The notes: generated from the sequence alone by a model not told the origin. DNA of 64,000 nt from Candidatus Roizmanbacteria bacterium (GCA_016214055.1 JACRPE010000001.1:46350-110349); one strand, 5' to 3'; shown: positions 51,156 to 59,897, counted from the first letter of the stretch. Numbers and translations: made by a program.

Positions 51156-51449
51156 GTGAAGATATATGATAAAGCCATTGTGTTCGATTGGGATGTAGGG
51201 AATATTGATAAGAATTTAAAACATGGGGTAAACGATAAAGAATCTGAGGAAGTTTTCGGAAGTCAAAAAAAGGTTGTCACGAAAGATGCGACGCATTCCT
51301 TGGCTGAGAACAGGTACATGATCTGGGGAGTTACCAATAAAGGACGAACGTTATCAATTTTCTTTACCTTAAGAAAAAATAAGGTAAGGATCATTTCGGC
51401 TCGGGATATGAGTCGAAAAGAAAGGAAAACTTATCATGAGAAAATTTAA
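51156..51449 (+). CDS. brnT: BrnT-family toxin
   Basis: Read from a GTG start, the 97-residue protein has FDWDVGNIDKNLKHGVNDKESEEVF, the BrnT N-terminal signature (usual form F.WD..K...N..KHGV), and IFFTLRKNKVRIISARDMSRKERK, its C-terminal half. BrnT is a RelE-fold ribonuclease and the toxin gene precedes the antitoxin, as expected for this family. Confidence 0.9.
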   Translation: MKIYDKAIVFDWDVGNIDKNLKHGVNDKESEEVFGSQKKVVTKDATHSLAENRYMIWGVTNKGRTLSIFFTLRKNKVRIISARDMSRKERKTYHEKI

Positions 51450-51705
51450 AAAAATCCCTTCATTTAAAAATGAAGATGAAGAACGTGATTTTTGGGCAAT
51501 CGCTGACAGTTCGGAATATTTTGACTGGAATACTGCCGAAGTGGCTTTATTTCCCAATCTAAAGCCTACTACTCGCTCAATATCGATTCGAATCCCCGTA
51601 TATTTACTTGATCGGGTAAAAGAAAAGGCAAATGAGATAAATATCCCCTACCAGTCGCTTATCAAGCAGTATATTAAAAGGGGGATTATGTCATCTCTTT
51701 CTTGA
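51436..51705 (+). CDS. brnA: BrnA-like / CopG antitoxin
   Basis: The 89-residue protein overlaps brnT by 14 bp. It has EERDFWAIADSSEYFDW, seen in BrnA-type antitoxins, followed by an RHH domain (TRSISIRIPVYLLDRVKEKANEINIPYQSLIKQYI). It would neutralise BrnT and repress the operon. Confidence 0.85.
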   Translation: MRKFKKIPSFKNEDEERDFWAIADSSEYFDWNTAEVALFPNLKPTTRSISIRIPVYLLDRVKEKANEINIPYQSLIKQYIKRGIMSSLS

Positions 51706-51750
51706 AAAAATAAAGCCCCTTCAGGGTGAAGCCCTGAAAAAAATTTCCAT

Positions 51751-51779
51751 TTGACAAACCGTACGCTTTCCCGTACACT
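51751..51779 (+). promoter_or_regulatory. Promoter of the YefM/RelE module
   Basis: TTGACA (51751-51756), 17 bp and TACACT (51774-51779), 6 nt before the ATG. The upstream block is shared with the RHH/RelE promoter. Confidence 0.62.
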
Positions 51780-51785
51780 ATAGAT

Positions 51786-52073
51786 ATGAACACATTACCC
51801 GCAACTATATCAGCAACCGATGCCCGTGCAAACCTCTATGACATGATTGAGGAGGTAGGAACGAACTTGAAACGCTTTGTGATAGTACATAAAGGCAAAC
51901 CTCAAGCGGTACTCCTGTCAGTTGAAGATCTGGAGTCTTGGGAAGAAACCCTTGACATCTCATCAAACAAGACGCTCATGGCACAGATTCGCAAATCAGA
52001 ACAAGACTATAAAGCCGGTCGAGTAACTCCCCTTCGCACTATCCTTAAAAAAATGAATATCCATGATCGTTAA
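51786..52073 (+). CDS. Phd/YefM-family antitoxin
   Basis: The 95-residue protein begins TISATDARANLYDMIEEV and contains KRFVIVHKGKPQAVLLSVEDLESWEETL, the YefM/Phd DNA-binding fold, with a C-terminal toxin-binding helix. It overlaps the toxin gene by 11 bp. Confidence 0.88.
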   Translation: MNTLPATISATDARANLYDMIEEVGTNLKRFVIVHKGKPQAVLLSVEDLESWEETLDISSNKTLMAQIRKSEQDYKAGRVTPLRTILKKMNIHDR

Positions 52074-52314
52074 CTTGACCAAAACATCCCAAAAACAGTT
52101 CGAATCTCTTCCCCGTCAAGAGGCTAAAAAAGTCGCCCGTAAGTTATTGAATCTTGAAAATACTCCTTATGTAGGAAAAAAACTGGAGGGAAATCTATCA
52201 ACCCTTTATTCTCTTCGCGCATGGCCTTATCGAATCATCTATCGTATCGATCCCGGGTTAAAAATAGTGACCATTATCACTATCGAGCACCGCCAGAGTG
52301 TGTATAAACGCTAG
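52063..52314 (+). CDS. RelE/ParE-superfamily toxin (YoeB/RelE-like)
   Basis: The 83-residue protein has LTKTSQKQFESLPRQEAKKVARKL, NLSTLYSLRAWPYRIIYRID and IITIEHRQSVYK, matching RelE-type mRNA interferases with the conserved R-YRIIY segment and C-terminal H-R-x-x-Y. Partner of the preceding YefM-like antitoxin. Confidence 0.86.
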   Translation: MIVNLTKTSQKQFESLPRQEAKKVARKLLNLENTPYVGKKLEGNLSTLYSLRAWPYRIIYRIDPGLKIVTIITIEHRQSVYKR

Positions 52315-52350
52315 AGGTATTATTTTTATCCCTTTCTTACATCGCTTCCC

Positions 52351-52435
52351 GTCATTCCCGCCCTCCGATTCGGAGGGGGAATCCAGACTAAAATGTCATT
52401 ATAGATTGGATCCCCGGGCCAAGCCCGAGGATGAC
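52351..52435. repeat. TCATTCCCGCCCTCCGATTCGG-type repeat array
   Basis: Two hairpins in opposite orientation (TCATTCCCGCC...GGGGGAATCC and TTGGATCCCCGG...GAGGATGAC). Followed at 52486-52530 by a CACCCCTTTCATCCCCTCTC / GAGGGGAACGAGGGGTGTG hairpin related to 25128-25196. Confidence 0.75.
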
Positions 52436-52538
52436 GAAATCGACGAAATCATCGGGATGACGGACGGGTCGGAATAATGGACTAAACACACCCCTTTCAT
52501 CCCCTCTCGAGAGGGGAACGAGGGGTGTGTGTTTGCAT

Positions 52539-52567
52539 TTGACTTCTCCCTCATTTTTCCCTATTCT
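52539..52567 (+). promoter_or_regulatory. Promoter of the 1988-aa LamG gene
   Basis: TTGACT (52539-52544), 17 bp and TATTCT (52562-52567), then GAAAGT and the ATG. Nearly the same -35-to-ATG block occurs at 59898 and a weaker version at 43834. Confidence 0.68.
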
Positions 52568-52573
52568 GAAAGT

Positions 52574-55500
52574 ATGAGTCTGGTGAAAAAACAGATGGTC
52601 GTTTTGCTGTGCTTCCTGCTTTTTGTGGCGTCTCTCATCTTTGCAAACAAATACATAAAAGCCCTCCAAGGACCCCTCTCCCCCGCCCACGCGGAAGCAT
52701 TTGCAGAATACAAAAAAAACTTTTCCTCCCTTCTTGCTTTGCCCGGAGTGCAAGCGGGTGAAAATAACATAAAATTAACGGTATTAAAAAGTAAAGGCGC
52801 CTTCGGTCTCGGGGTCATCACCGCATTCCAGGACCCGGGAAAGTATCTCACCATCCCATCCCAATACAGCAAGCCCATGCGCGTGCAAAAGGACGGATAC
52901 TGGGTCGAGTTCACTCCCGCCTTTTCCCAACCCTTAAATAATGTCACCGCCGAAGTCCTCAAGTCCACCATCATCTATCCGGGAATCTTGCCGGACGTGG
53001 ACATCGTGCAACATGTGATGCCTTACGGGATAAAAGAGGACATCGTGATCAAGGGAAAAGATGCGCCCACTTTTTATCAGTGGAAGATGGCCCTCGACCC
53101 GCGCCTCGTAGCGCGGATTGAACATAATTATGTATCTTTTTACAAAAAAGGCTCTCTTTTGCCGACCGAAACTACATCAACAAGTGCAGAGACGAATTTT
53201 AATGAAACGAAAATGTTTGAAATCGCCCCTCCTTTTCTCATGGATACCAAGGGCAATAAATACTTTCAGGCGTATACCGCGCTCAATAATAATATCTATA
53301 CTCTTTCCATTGAAAAAAAATGGCTGGAAAAGTTGAACTCCTATCCTCTCGTTCTTGACCCGACTATTCTTCACAACAGCTCCGCAAACTTTGCAACGGG
53401 GACAAACAATCGCAGTTGGGACGAAGGCTCCGGCGCCGCTCCCCTTTTGATAACTTCGTATCATGAACTCGCCGCGGATATAAATACAGTCGGTTTATGG
53501 CATATGAATGAGGCTTCGGGAAATCTGACAGACTCGTCGGGAAATGGATTCACTGGCACGGTCACAGGAACTACGGTAGTGGCCGGAAGATTAGGAAATG
53601 GAAGACAGTTCACCGCAAACACAAACGTAATTACTTCATCTACGAGTACTCAATTTGATTGGACTTTAAATGGAAACACAACTATCGAAGGTTGGTATTA
53701 TTGGACAGCAACACCAGGAACAGAAATCCTTGCTGAAAAATGGGATGCTTCCAATGGATGGACATTTTACACAACGGGTACCTATCTCCAAACAGTGATA
53801 ACTTCTGGAGGGGCAAACACAGCAAACATAAACTCAAATACCTTTACCTGGCCTCTTAATCAGTGGGTTCATCTGGCCTTAGTAAAATCGGGAACAAATT
53901 ATACCTATTATCTGAATGGCCAAAATATAGGAGGAACCACAACGAGTGGTGCAATTGGAGCAAGTGCTAACGCACTAGTATTAGGGAAGCGTTATAACGG
54001 AACAGCAAATACCTTTACGGGTACTATGGACGAAGTCCGCATCAGCAACATAGCCCGCACTCCTGAGGAAATTAAACAAGACTCCCAACGTTTCCCCTAC
54101 TCCGTCTACACCTCGCCAGTGGTAGACCTTACCCAAGCATCTTCTTGGACTGACCTAACTTGGCTTGCAAAAGGAATAAGAACAGGAGATGGGGAGACGC
54201 CAATTTCCACGTCCGGATTAATTGCTCAGTGGAACTTTAATGAGACTTCGGGAGTCACTGCGGCTTCCGGCGGAACATGTGGAGCTACCTGTAATGGGAC
54301 GCTTTCCGGTTTTGCATCAACGGGCTCTCAAGATGCCGCCCCGATGAGTGGATGGACGGCAAATAATAAGCGTTGGGGTGCAGGAGCACTGATGTTTGAT
54401 GGGAGTAATGATCAAGTGAGTATGGGTGATCCGGCGGGCGGAGTACTAGATTTTGGTGCAAATCAGGACTTTACTTTGTCTGCGTGGGAACGGGCAACGC
54501 CAATTGGTGGTACCATTATTGATAAGGCAGGCTCAGCTTCAGGTGATGTATATGGTATGTGGATATCCGGCGATTCACTTTGTTCCACAATCAATTCAAC
54601 AAATCAGTGTGTAACCGCAAAAGGGGTGACAGATGGATCATGGAGACACATCGTCATCACGTTTGCAAGAACCGGTAACGCATCATACTATATTGATGGA
54701 AAGCTCATGGGAACAAATTCCATCTCCGCAAACAACGTAGATCTTTCCAGTACGGGAAATTTATATTTTGGACGATGGTCATCACTGGTAAATCATCTAG
54801 GCGTGATAGATATGGTAAGTATATATTCTCGCGTGTTAACTGCCCCCGAAATCCTGGCCAACTACCAGGCCGGAAACATCGAATTCCAAACCCGCACCAG
54901 CGCTGATAATGCAACATGGGAAGCATGGAAACCGACCAATCCCACCTCGGGGGTGGATGTAGTTGTGGATAGTATTGACGTATTATCCCCTATTGAAAAG
55001 ATATCCCAAACTTCCCTTACTGCTTATTGGAAACTCGATGAAACCTCCGGCACCCGCGCCGATTCCAAAGGGAGTAATACTTTGACGGACAACAACACGG
55101 TTATGTATGCTCCTGGTCGCATAGCAAATTCTGCACATTTTCTCACCGCAAATACTGAATATTTGAGTATCGCTGATAATACTGATCTTAGTATGTCAGG
55201 AAATACTTCTTTTACCTTCACGGTATGGGCCTATTGGGACACGGTTAATCCGTCAGTAAATAGAGGTATTTTTGGGAAATTGTTAAACGGCGCAAACGGA
55301 TATGAATATGGTTTATACAACGAGTTTAATCCCGCTCGCTATCGATTTTTAGCCTCAACAACTGGCACGAACGCCATAACCGCTGATAGTACCAGCCTTA
55401 TTACCGCAGGAAAGTGGGATTTCCTCGTGGTAACGTATGATGGGGCAAATATTCGCCTCTATCTGAATAATATACTTGAGGCCACTACCCCTTTTACAGG

Positions 55501-58500
55501 ATCCATTATTGATGGAACTGCACCTTTTCTCATCGGGAGACCATTTGGAACATCGGCCACTTTTGATGGGAAAATTGATGAAGTCAGTGTATGGAAGAGA
55601 GCGCTCACAACAGGAGAGATTACTCAACTATACCAAGATGGTCTTGATATATTTGGAGTGGGTTCGGGGAGTGTCTATCGAAGTCGAGATACCTCAACTA
55701 AGTTTGATGCCACGGCATCGGAAAAGATAACTCTCGGTTCCCCGCAAGTTGATGCTTATACTACCGCTCTTTGGCATCTTGATGAAACCTCTGGAGCTGG
55801 AGCATTCTTGAAAGACAGCGCAGGCACAAATCACTTATCAATCGGCGGTGGCACAACCACATCGGTACAAGGATTCTATGGAAGAGGAAGATATTTCAAC
55901 GGTGCCAGCAGTGAATACCTTACCGTCGCTGACTCAAGCGCTTGGAATTTTGGCGGAAACGATTTTTCAATTGATTTTTGGATGAATGCGCCGAGTGCTC
56001 CCGCAAATGATAAAGTTATTATTGGTCGCTGGTCTGATTGGTATGGAGGAGGAGTTAATGGATACCCGGGTTGGGGCGTACAGCTTTACACTTCAGGGAC
56101 CGTGGGGTTTTGGGAGCAGGCTGGATCTGGATATGGTGACGGATGCGGATATGCTTCGGTTTGGAGTCATGCGGCCTCAAGTCTCGCATCGGTTGCTGAT
56201 GGAAAATGGCATCATGTTGCATTTTCCAAAACCGGGTCAACGGGTAATTTATATGTCGACGGTGTCTACAACTCAAATACCACGGGGTATTCAGGTGTCT
56301 GCTATCAGTCAACCAATTTAAATATTGGAAAAGGACATCCGGGAAATCCTGACTCTACTCAAAGATATTACACGGGTAGTGTTGATGAAATTAGAATTAA
56401 AAATGGGTCCTCAATGTCTGCCGAGGAAATCGCCGAGGCGTATCGGGCCGGGCGCGATCATCGGATTTCGAAAACAATCACTTCGACCAATTTATCCACT
56501 GCAACAAAGTTACCGTTTTATGTGGCGTCTGACCGCCCCGGGACTTTCCTCGAAGCCACCGCCGGCGAGTCCCCTTTTGCAAATTACGAACCGGATGCAA
56601 ATACAGTTGGGTTATGGCATTTGGAGGAGCAAACCGGTAGCGGAGCATACCTCAAAGATTCTTCAGGACTTGGAAACCATGCGTCTATAGGTAGTGGAAC
56701 ATCCATTACCCAGGGGAAGCTAGGAAAAGGTAGAAATTTTAATGGTACTTCTGACTATCTTACCGCTCCTGATAGCGCGAATTGGGATAGTGCGGCTGGT
56801 GATTATACCTATGAGTTTTGGATGTATCCCACAAAGACTCCAGGAGAACATGACGGTTTAGTTGGACAACACTTGGGAAGTGGAAACGGTAATCCTCGAC
56901 TGGGACTTTATTACTACTCGGATAAAAGAATTTGGTTTTATAACTATAATCAAAACATTCAGGTATTTTCTATTGCAACCCCCCCACTCAATCAGTGGAG
57001 TCATGTCGTATTAACAAAAAATACCGCTACGTCCACTATGTATATGTATATAAATGGAGCTTTAGATAATACGGTTAGTATAGCCGGTGCGACGTCGTGG
57101 ACTGATTTAGCATACCCCTTATATATTGGGTATGGCCGTGGGTCTTCAGCCGCCGCGACTTATTTTGGGGGAACTCTTGATGAAATACGGCTTTCAAAGG
57201 GAACGGCTCGAAGTGCAGATGAAGTTCGTCAAGCATATGAATACGGTCGAAGAACACACCCCATAACAATCGACTTTGTAACTTCTCCTCAGGCCGCGTA
57301 TGCAAGTGGTACGTCTGTAACAATTAATAATCCATACGGAACTACGGCGCTTACAAGTACGCTTGCAGTGGGAGATACGATTATCTTTAAAGAAAATGTG
57401 GGAGGAACGGAGACGGTGTCACAGGCGACCGTCACGTCCGTCACAAATACCAGTACCACTTACGGTACCGTTGTCCTTGCCTCAGCTCCTACCTTCCCCT
57501 CCGGAGGATTTAGTACGAATGCAAAAGTGTTTAAATGGCAGAGGGAGTATATGGATTTAACGGGTTCGCTTACAACGCAAAGAGATGCAATAACTCGATT
57601 AACGCTCCGTGTGACTGACGGATCTCAAGGGGCGAACGTGTGGTTGGACGACTTTAGATCAAATACTGGTTATATAACAGGGAATACCCCAACCAGTTTT
57701 GACACTGCAACGGGTGTTGGAACATACACGAACACGGGTATTACTTCAACTCTAAACCGCTACTTCCAATACCGAGCAATTAACTCTTCATGGGACACGG
57801 CAGTATCTCCAAGTCTCACGTCCGTAGCAATAAATTATTCGTCAAATACTACTCCGGGAACTCCCACCATAACCGCCCCTACCAATGGAGCCACGAGCGT
57901 GGCAATAGCACCGGCTATAACTTTATCAGCAACTGATACCCAAAGTGATTATCTGCGTTATAAAATCCAGATCGCAACGGACAACGCGTTTACCGTTGGT
58001 TTGCAAACGTTTGATGAGACTGCTTCACAAACCGGTTGGAGCGGGCAAAATGCACAGACGAGCACGGCTTATAATTCGGGCTCAACTGCTACCTATACCC
58101 TACAGGCAAATCTCGCCTATAATCAATTATATTACGTCCGTTCATATGCTATAGATCCGGGTGGATCTAATTCGTGGAGTAGTCCCAGTACAACTGGAAC
58201 TTTTACCACCATTCCCCTCCCCGCCCCGACTAATTGTCAAATAAGCGCAACAGTATCAACCGGGCCCGCAATTGTAACCTGGACGGATAATTTAAGTATC
58301 GAAGATAATTATTATATCGAGTCATCTTTGAATGGCGGCGCTTGGTCAGCTCCAACCACGCTTGCGGCAAACACGATAACCTCAAGTCAAACGGTGGCAA
58401 CCGGTACCTATCAATACCGTGTCCGCGCCTCCGTCGGCGGCATTTACACGGCTTATTGTACGACCGGCACGGTCGTCTTCCCCCTTCAGAGTATGAGGTT

Positions 58501-58537
58501 TGAAGGGGTAAGGATGGAGGGAGTACAAATAAAATAA
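52574..58537 (+). CDS. Giant membrane-anchored surface protein with five LamG and FN3-like domains
   Basis: Start MSLVKKQMVV at 52574 (about 1987 residues). An N-terminal TM (VVLLCFLLFVASLIFA) is followed by a beta domain of about 250 residues ending YPLVLDPTILHN, a pattern also seen before Rhs/DNRLRE-type regions (IYPGILPDVDIVQHVMPYGI). Five LamG domains follow, opening VGLWHMNEASGNLTDSSGN, IAQWNFNETSG, TAYWKLDETSG, TALWHLDETSG and VGLWHLEEQTG, and closing with forms such as IDEVSVWKRALTTGEI. Two FN3-like domains (TPGTPTITAPTNGATSV; APTNCQISATV) come before the end SMRFEGVRMEGVQIK. Probable adhesin. Confidence 0.85.
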   Translation: MSLVKKQMVVLLCFLLFVASLIFANKYIKALQGPLSPAHAEAFAEYKKNFSSLLALPGVQAGENNIKLTVLKSKGAFGLGVITAFQDPGKYLTIPSQYSKPMRVQKDGYWVEFTPAFSQPLNNVTAEVLKSTIIYPGILPDVDIVQHVMPYGIKEDIVIKGKDAPTFYQWKMALDPRLVARIEHNYVSFYKKGSLLPTETTSTSAETNFNETKMFEIAPPFLMDTKGNKYFQAYTALNNNIYTLSIEKKWLEKLNSYPLVLDPTILHNSSANFATGTNNRSWDEGSGAAPLLITSYHELAADINTVGLWHMNEASGNLTDSSGNGFTGTVTGTTVVAGRLGNGRQFTANTNVITSSTSTQFDWTLNGNTTIEGWYYWTATPGTEILAEKWDASNGWTFYTTGTYLQTVITSGGANTANINSNTFTWPLNQWVHLALVKSGTNYTYYLNGQNIGGTTTSGAIGASANALVLGKRYNGTANTFTGTMDEVRISNIARTPEEIKQDSQRFPYSVYTSPVVDLTQASSWTDLTWLAKGIRTGDGETPISTSGLIAQWNFNETSGVTAASGGTCGATCNGTLSGFASTGSQDAAPMSGWTANNKRWGAGALMFDGSNDQVSMGDPAGGVLDFGANQDFTLSAWERATPIGGTIIDKAGSASGDVYGMWISGDSLCSTINSTNQCVTAKGVTDGSWRHIVITFARTGNASYYIDGKLMGTNSISANNVDLSSTGNLYFGRWSSLVNHLGVIDMVSIYSRVLTAPEILANYQAGNIEFQTRTSADNATWEAWKPTNPTSGVDVVVDSIDVLSPIEKISQTSLTAYWKLDETSGTRADSKGSNTLTDNNTVMYAPGRIANSAHFLTANTEYLSIADNTDLSMSGNTSFTFTVWAYWDTVNPSVNRGIFGKLLNGANGYEYGLYNEFNPARYRFLASTTGTNAITADSTSLITAGKWDFLVVTYDGANIRLYLNNILEATTPFTGSIIDGTAPFLIGRPFGTSATFDGKIDEVSVWKRALTTGEITQLYQDGLDIFGVGSGSVYRSRDTSTKFDATASEKITLGSPQVDAYTTALWHLDETSGAGAFLKDSAGTNHLSIGGGTTTSVQGFYGRGRYFNGASSEYLTVADSSAWNFGGNDFSIDFWMNAPSAPANDKVIIGRWSDWYGGGVNGYPGWGVQLYTSGTVGFWEQAGSGYGDGCGYASVWSHAASSLASVADGKWHHVAFSKTGSTGNLYVDGVYNSNTTGYSGVCYQSTNLNIGKGHPGNPDSTQRYYTGSVDEIRIKNGSSMSAEEIAEAYRAGRDHRISKTITSTNLSTATKLPFYVASDRPGTFLEATAGESPFANYEPDANTVGLWHLEEQTGSGAYLKDSSGLGNHASIGSGTSITQGKLGKGRNFNGTSDYLTAPDSANWDSAAGDYTYEFWMYPTKTPGEHDGLVGQHLGSGNGNPRLGLYYYSDKRIWFYNYNQNIQVFSIATPPLNQWSHVVLTKNTATSTMYMYINGALDNTVSIAGATSWTDLAYPLYIGYGRGSSAAATYFGGTLDEIRLSKGTARSADEVRQAYEYGRRTHPITIDFVTSPQAAYASGTSVTINNPYGTTALTSTLAVGDTIIFKENVGGTETVSQATVTSVTNTSTTYGTVVLASAPTFPSGGFSTNAKVFKWQREYMDLTGSLTTQRDAITRLTLRVTDGSQGANVWLDDFRSNTGYITGNTPTSFDTATGVGTYTNTGITSTLNRYFQYRAINSSWDTAVSPSLTSVAINYSSNTTPGTPTITAPTNGATSVAIAPAITLSATDTQSDYLRYKIQIATDNAFTVGLQTFDETASQTGWSGQNAQTSTAYNSGSTATYTLQANLAYNQLYYVRSYAIDPGGSNSWSSPSTTGTFTTIPLPAPTNCQISATVSTGPAIVTWTDNLSIEDNYYIESSLNGGAWSAPTTLAANTITSSQTVATGTYQYRVRASVGGIYTAYCTTGTVVFPLQSMRFEGVRMEGVQIK

Positions 58538-58539
58538 AC

Positions 58540-58676
58540 AATAACCAATTCTCAAATTCCAAGATCCAAACAATATTCAATAACCAAATCACAATAATCA
58601 AACGTTTGGAAATTGTGAAATTGGATGTTGGGGCTTGTTTGTTTCTTGGTGATTGGTTATTGGAATTTTCTCCTTC
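58540..58676. repeat. About 130-bp imperfect inverted repeat, copy 4
   Basis: Follows the LamG stop codon directly. Same motif order as copies 1-3 (CAAGATCCAAACAATATTCA, AACGTTTGGAAATTG, TGATTGGTTATTGGAATTT). Confidence 0.75.
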
Positions 58677-58717
58677 AATTACCATTTGACATCCCCCTAT
58701 CACCTATACAATTGACT

Positions 58718-58804
58718 ATGTGTCCCGAGAAGCACAAAGACGGCAACATCGCCCTTTTCAATATAAAGCGCTCTCCAGTCACCGGTTATGTTGATACTCA
58801 TTGA
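58718..58804 (+). CDS. Very small ORF after a promoter-like block, 28 aa
   Basis: TTGACA (58686-58691) is followed after 15 bp by TACAAT (58707-58712), and 5 nt later ATG opens 28 codons (MCPEKHKDGNIALFNIKRSP...). The promoter start ATTTGACATCCCCCT resembles those of the LamG genes. It may be a truncated 5' end of a lost gene or a real small peptide. No family recognised. Confidence 0.25.
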   Translation: MCPEKHKDGNIALFNIKRSPVTGYVDTH

Positions 58805-58825
58805 TGCAAATCAAGCGTTTAAACA

Positions 58826-58909
58826 TGTCATTCCCACGAAGGTGGGAATCCATGCTATAATCCCAATTTTGTATTTTTAGACTGGATCCCCGCCTACGCG
58901 GGGATGACG
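58826..58909. repeat. Two TCATTCCC/GGGGATGAC hairpins
   Basis: TCATTCCCACGAAGGTGGGA (58826 on) and CCCCGCCTACGCGGGGATGA (58887 on). The second is read on the minus strand as the C-terminus RHPRVGGDPV of the RelB-like antitoxin. Confidence 0.8.
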
Positions 58910-59200
58910 TACGCGTTTTGTTTTTTTATGTTTATTGAGCCACTGTGTAGCATCTTTAGCGCTGGTAAAAGATGGCGATACTCTCCCATCTTTTATATCT
59001 GCGTGAGATTCTTTGAGGGCTTGAAGTAAATACGCCGTCGGTTCCTCCGATGTAGTAAAAGAAACAGATTTTGTACGGACGAGCTGTTTAAGAAAGGCGT
59101 TGATGACTCCACTGAGACTCAACCCCAACTCCTCAACCACCTGTTGGGCCTGGGTCTTTACTCTTGGATTAACCTTGACATTAATTACAGCGGTATTCAT
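58877..59200 (-). CDS. RelB/DinJ-type antitoxin, orphan, repeat-derived C-terminus
   Basis: The 107-residue protein starts NTAVINVKVNPRVKTQAQQVVEELGLSLSGVINAFLKQLV, the RelB/DinJ RHH fold. No toxin gene follows. The last ten residues come from a dispersed GGGGATCC hairpin, as in the HicB-like gene. On its strand TTGACT and TATACT are 16 bp apart and end 9 nt before the ATG. Confidence 0.82.
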   Translation of the reverse strand: MNTAVINVKVNPRVKTQAQQVVEELGLSLSGVINAFLKQLVRTKSVSFTTSEEPTAYLLQALKESHADIKDGRVSPSFTSAKDATQWLNKHKKTKRVRHPRVGGDPV

Positions 59201-59253
59201 ATAGGAGAAAGTATATATAATGTATGGAAAAAGTCAATACCAATTGCTCTTGC

Positions 59254-59322
59254 GCCGTCGTCTTCCCACTCCAAAGTATGAGGTTTGAAGGAGTGAGGAT
59301 GGAAGGGGTACAGATAAAATAA
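59254..59322 (+). pseudogene. 3'-end remnant of the 52574-type LamG gene
   Basis: Twenty-three codons (AVVFPLQSMRFEGVRMEGVQIK and stop) match the end of the gene finishing at 58537, with mostly synonymous differences (about 86% DNA identity by eye). The frame does not continue upstream. It is a leftover of a deleted paralogue. Confidence 0.8.
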
Positions 59323-59330
59323 ACAAATAA

Positions 59331-59882
59331 TTAAATCTTCATTAAATTATTCCGATCTCGGCTCCATAGGGATGGATTCTGTCGAATATATTCTTTTATT
59401 TTCAAATATTCTTCTTCATTACGAATAATGTGTTCATAATAATTGCGTTGGAATAATCGTTTATTAAATGGCGGCCAATTATTGATTTTAATACCGCGTA
59501 TATATTTATTTGTTGTCATGGTTTTAAACCATTGGATTACATTTCCCAATGTAGGGGTCGACCCATGTGTCGACCCTTCATGTAACGACCGCACATATGG
59601 ATTTGATAACGGGCGCACACATGGGTGCGCCCCTACAACGATGATTGTGTGTATATGGTTGGGCATGATTTGATATATGTCCAATTTTACGTTGGTATAT
59701 TTACCAGGGATTTTATCCCACCAAATTTTTATCATTTCACCCGCGTCATTTAATTTCATTTTCCCATCAACAATATCGCCAAACAAATTCTCCCGGTTTT
59801 GGGTACATATGGTCACAAAATATAATCCATTTTGCGAATAATCGTAACCCTTCAAACGTATGGTATGACGGGAGGGTTGCAT
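59331..59882 (-). CDS. REP-associated tyrosine transposase (RAYT, IS200-like)
   Basis: The 183-residue Y1/HUH transposase has YDYSQNGLYFVTICTQNR, the metal-binding MPNHIHTIIVV (His 76 and 78) and the catalytic-Tyr helix RNYYEHIIRNEEEYLKIKEYI ending in RQNP. RAYTs are single-copy enzymes thought to mobilise REP palindromes. Residues 84-112 (GAHPCVRPLSNPYVRSL...) are translated from the palindromic repeat at 59551-59637, in the loop where other RAYT-like proteins also carry repeat peptides. It may be the agent spreading the palindromes seen here. Confidence 0.88.
   Translation of the reverse strand: MQPSRHTIRLKGYDYSQNGLYFVTICTQNRENLFGDIVDGKMKLNDAGEMIKIWWDKIPGKYTNVKLDIYQIMPNHIHTIIVVGAHPCVRPLSNPYVRSLHEGSTHGSTPTLGNVIQWFKTMTTNKYIRGIKINNWPPFNKRLFQRNYYEHIIRNEEEYLKIKEYIRQNPSLWSRDRNNLMKI
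59551..59637. repeat. GTAGGGG...CCCCTAC repeat inside the RAYT gene
   Basis: Hairpins GGGTCGACCCATGTGTCGACCC and GGGCGCACACATGGGTGCGCCC flanked by GTAGGGG and CCCCTAC. Same family as 35725-35786. Kept in frame. Confidence 0.85.
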
Positions 59883-59897
59883 ACCTCATATTATCAT

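Noticed and set aside
58230..58703. 157-aa minus-strand ORF overlapping the LamG 3' end
   Set aside because: Consists of the antisense of the LamG end and the dispersed 130-bp element; no protein-like pattern.
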